DNA of 29,507 nucleotides, taken from the IMG/VR virus record IMGVR_UViG_3300042146_000078, positions 1 through 29,507 of that record, one strand, 5' to 3'. Shown here piece by piece: positions 29,267 through 29,507 of the stretch. The notes under the pieces are model-generated. The model did not search any database and was not told the DNA's origin. It saw nothing but the letters and a program-made list of their open reading frames with translations. This DNA is from a virus. How positions within the stretch are numbered: position 1 is the first letter of the stretch; every line of letters begins with the position of its first letter. A program made the position numbers and the translations under genes.

Positions 29267-29507
29267 GGTCACCCCTCCTTGAATTGGCAATGTGCACCTG
29301 CATTCCTCACATGTAAAAGTGGAGGCGACCAGCAACGTATCACAGCATTGTAGATTTTCGAGCATGCCTCTTGTCGGTTTCTCCCGGAGCCTGGGTTTTC
29401 ATGTGCGAGTTGTTACTTCTGGTCGATTTTTCCTATCACGAAGGGCAGCAACCGACCCAAAGCGGACATCTACACGCTCGGATTGGATAAGCTATCGTCC
29501 ACCGCAC
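29267..29507. other. Right end of the window without a recognised gene
   Basis: No gene with a credible start is visible in these 241 bases. At 29390-29403 a short CCCGG/CTGGG hairpin is followed by TTTT. The last 70 bases have no feature I recognise; they could be the prophage end or host DNA, but I see no tRNA, no repeat of the left end and no integrase, so an attachment site cannot be called. Confidence 0.35.

Noticed and set aside
29390-29507. Possible attachment site or tRNA at the right end
   Set aside because: No cloverleaf, no direct repeat with the left side of the window and no integrase are visible.
1-29507. CRISPR array or insertion sequence
   Set aside because: No regularly spaced repeats and no transposase or terminal inverted repeats were seen.

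Overview
The window is a temperate siphophage late region (lambda-like gene order), almost certainly a prophage or phage of a Pseudomonas, most likely the fluorescens/syringae side of the genus. The host assignment is inference. It rests on moderately high GC, the style of the tail-tip and fibre proteins, the holin and SleB endolysin types, and hairpin terminators of a kind familiar from pseudomonad phages. No integrase, repressor or replication gene is inside the window.

Layout. 1-1600: end of an unrecognised gene, a small secreted protein, and a leftward HicAB toxin-antitoxin pair whose promoter carries two palindromic operator candidates. 1687-2703: holin and three small overlapping genes. 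2735-2929: a leftward small gene with its own promoter. 3006-7623: terminase small and large subunits, DUF4055 portal, Mu F-like head protein. 7626-8664: an accessory block holding a leftward membrane-anchored protein, an autonomous promoter-gene-terminator unit for a very acidic 52-residue protein, and two copies of a double-hairpin leader. 8671-13362: scaffold, capsid, head completion and neck genes, interrupted by a leftward accessory gene at 11533-11907. 13433-14793: tail tube and the G/GT chaperone pair with a GGGAAAC -1 slippery site. 14821-19681: tape measure, M, L, K. 19781-20733: a four-helix membrane protein and a lipoprotein. 20786-27889: I, J, tip proteins, tail fibre and two small fibre-associated genes. 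27948-28888: SleB endolysin and Rz with Rz1 nested in another frame. 28910-29266: a leftward exported protein starting at TTG.

The structural genes are rightward and tightly packed, often with ATGA, TAATG or TGATG overlaps. Most of the wider gaps contain a hairpin, and several of these are good intrinsic terminators lying directly before the next ribosome binding site. That fits late transcription that depends on antitermination. Holin and endolysin are about 26 kb apart at opposite ends of the late region.

The strongest candidates for something undescribed are the acidic-protein unit at 8307-8580, the duplicated ribosome-site-sequestering leader at 8250-8283 and 8632-8664, and the leftward accessory genes placed at junctions between conserved morphogenesis genes.
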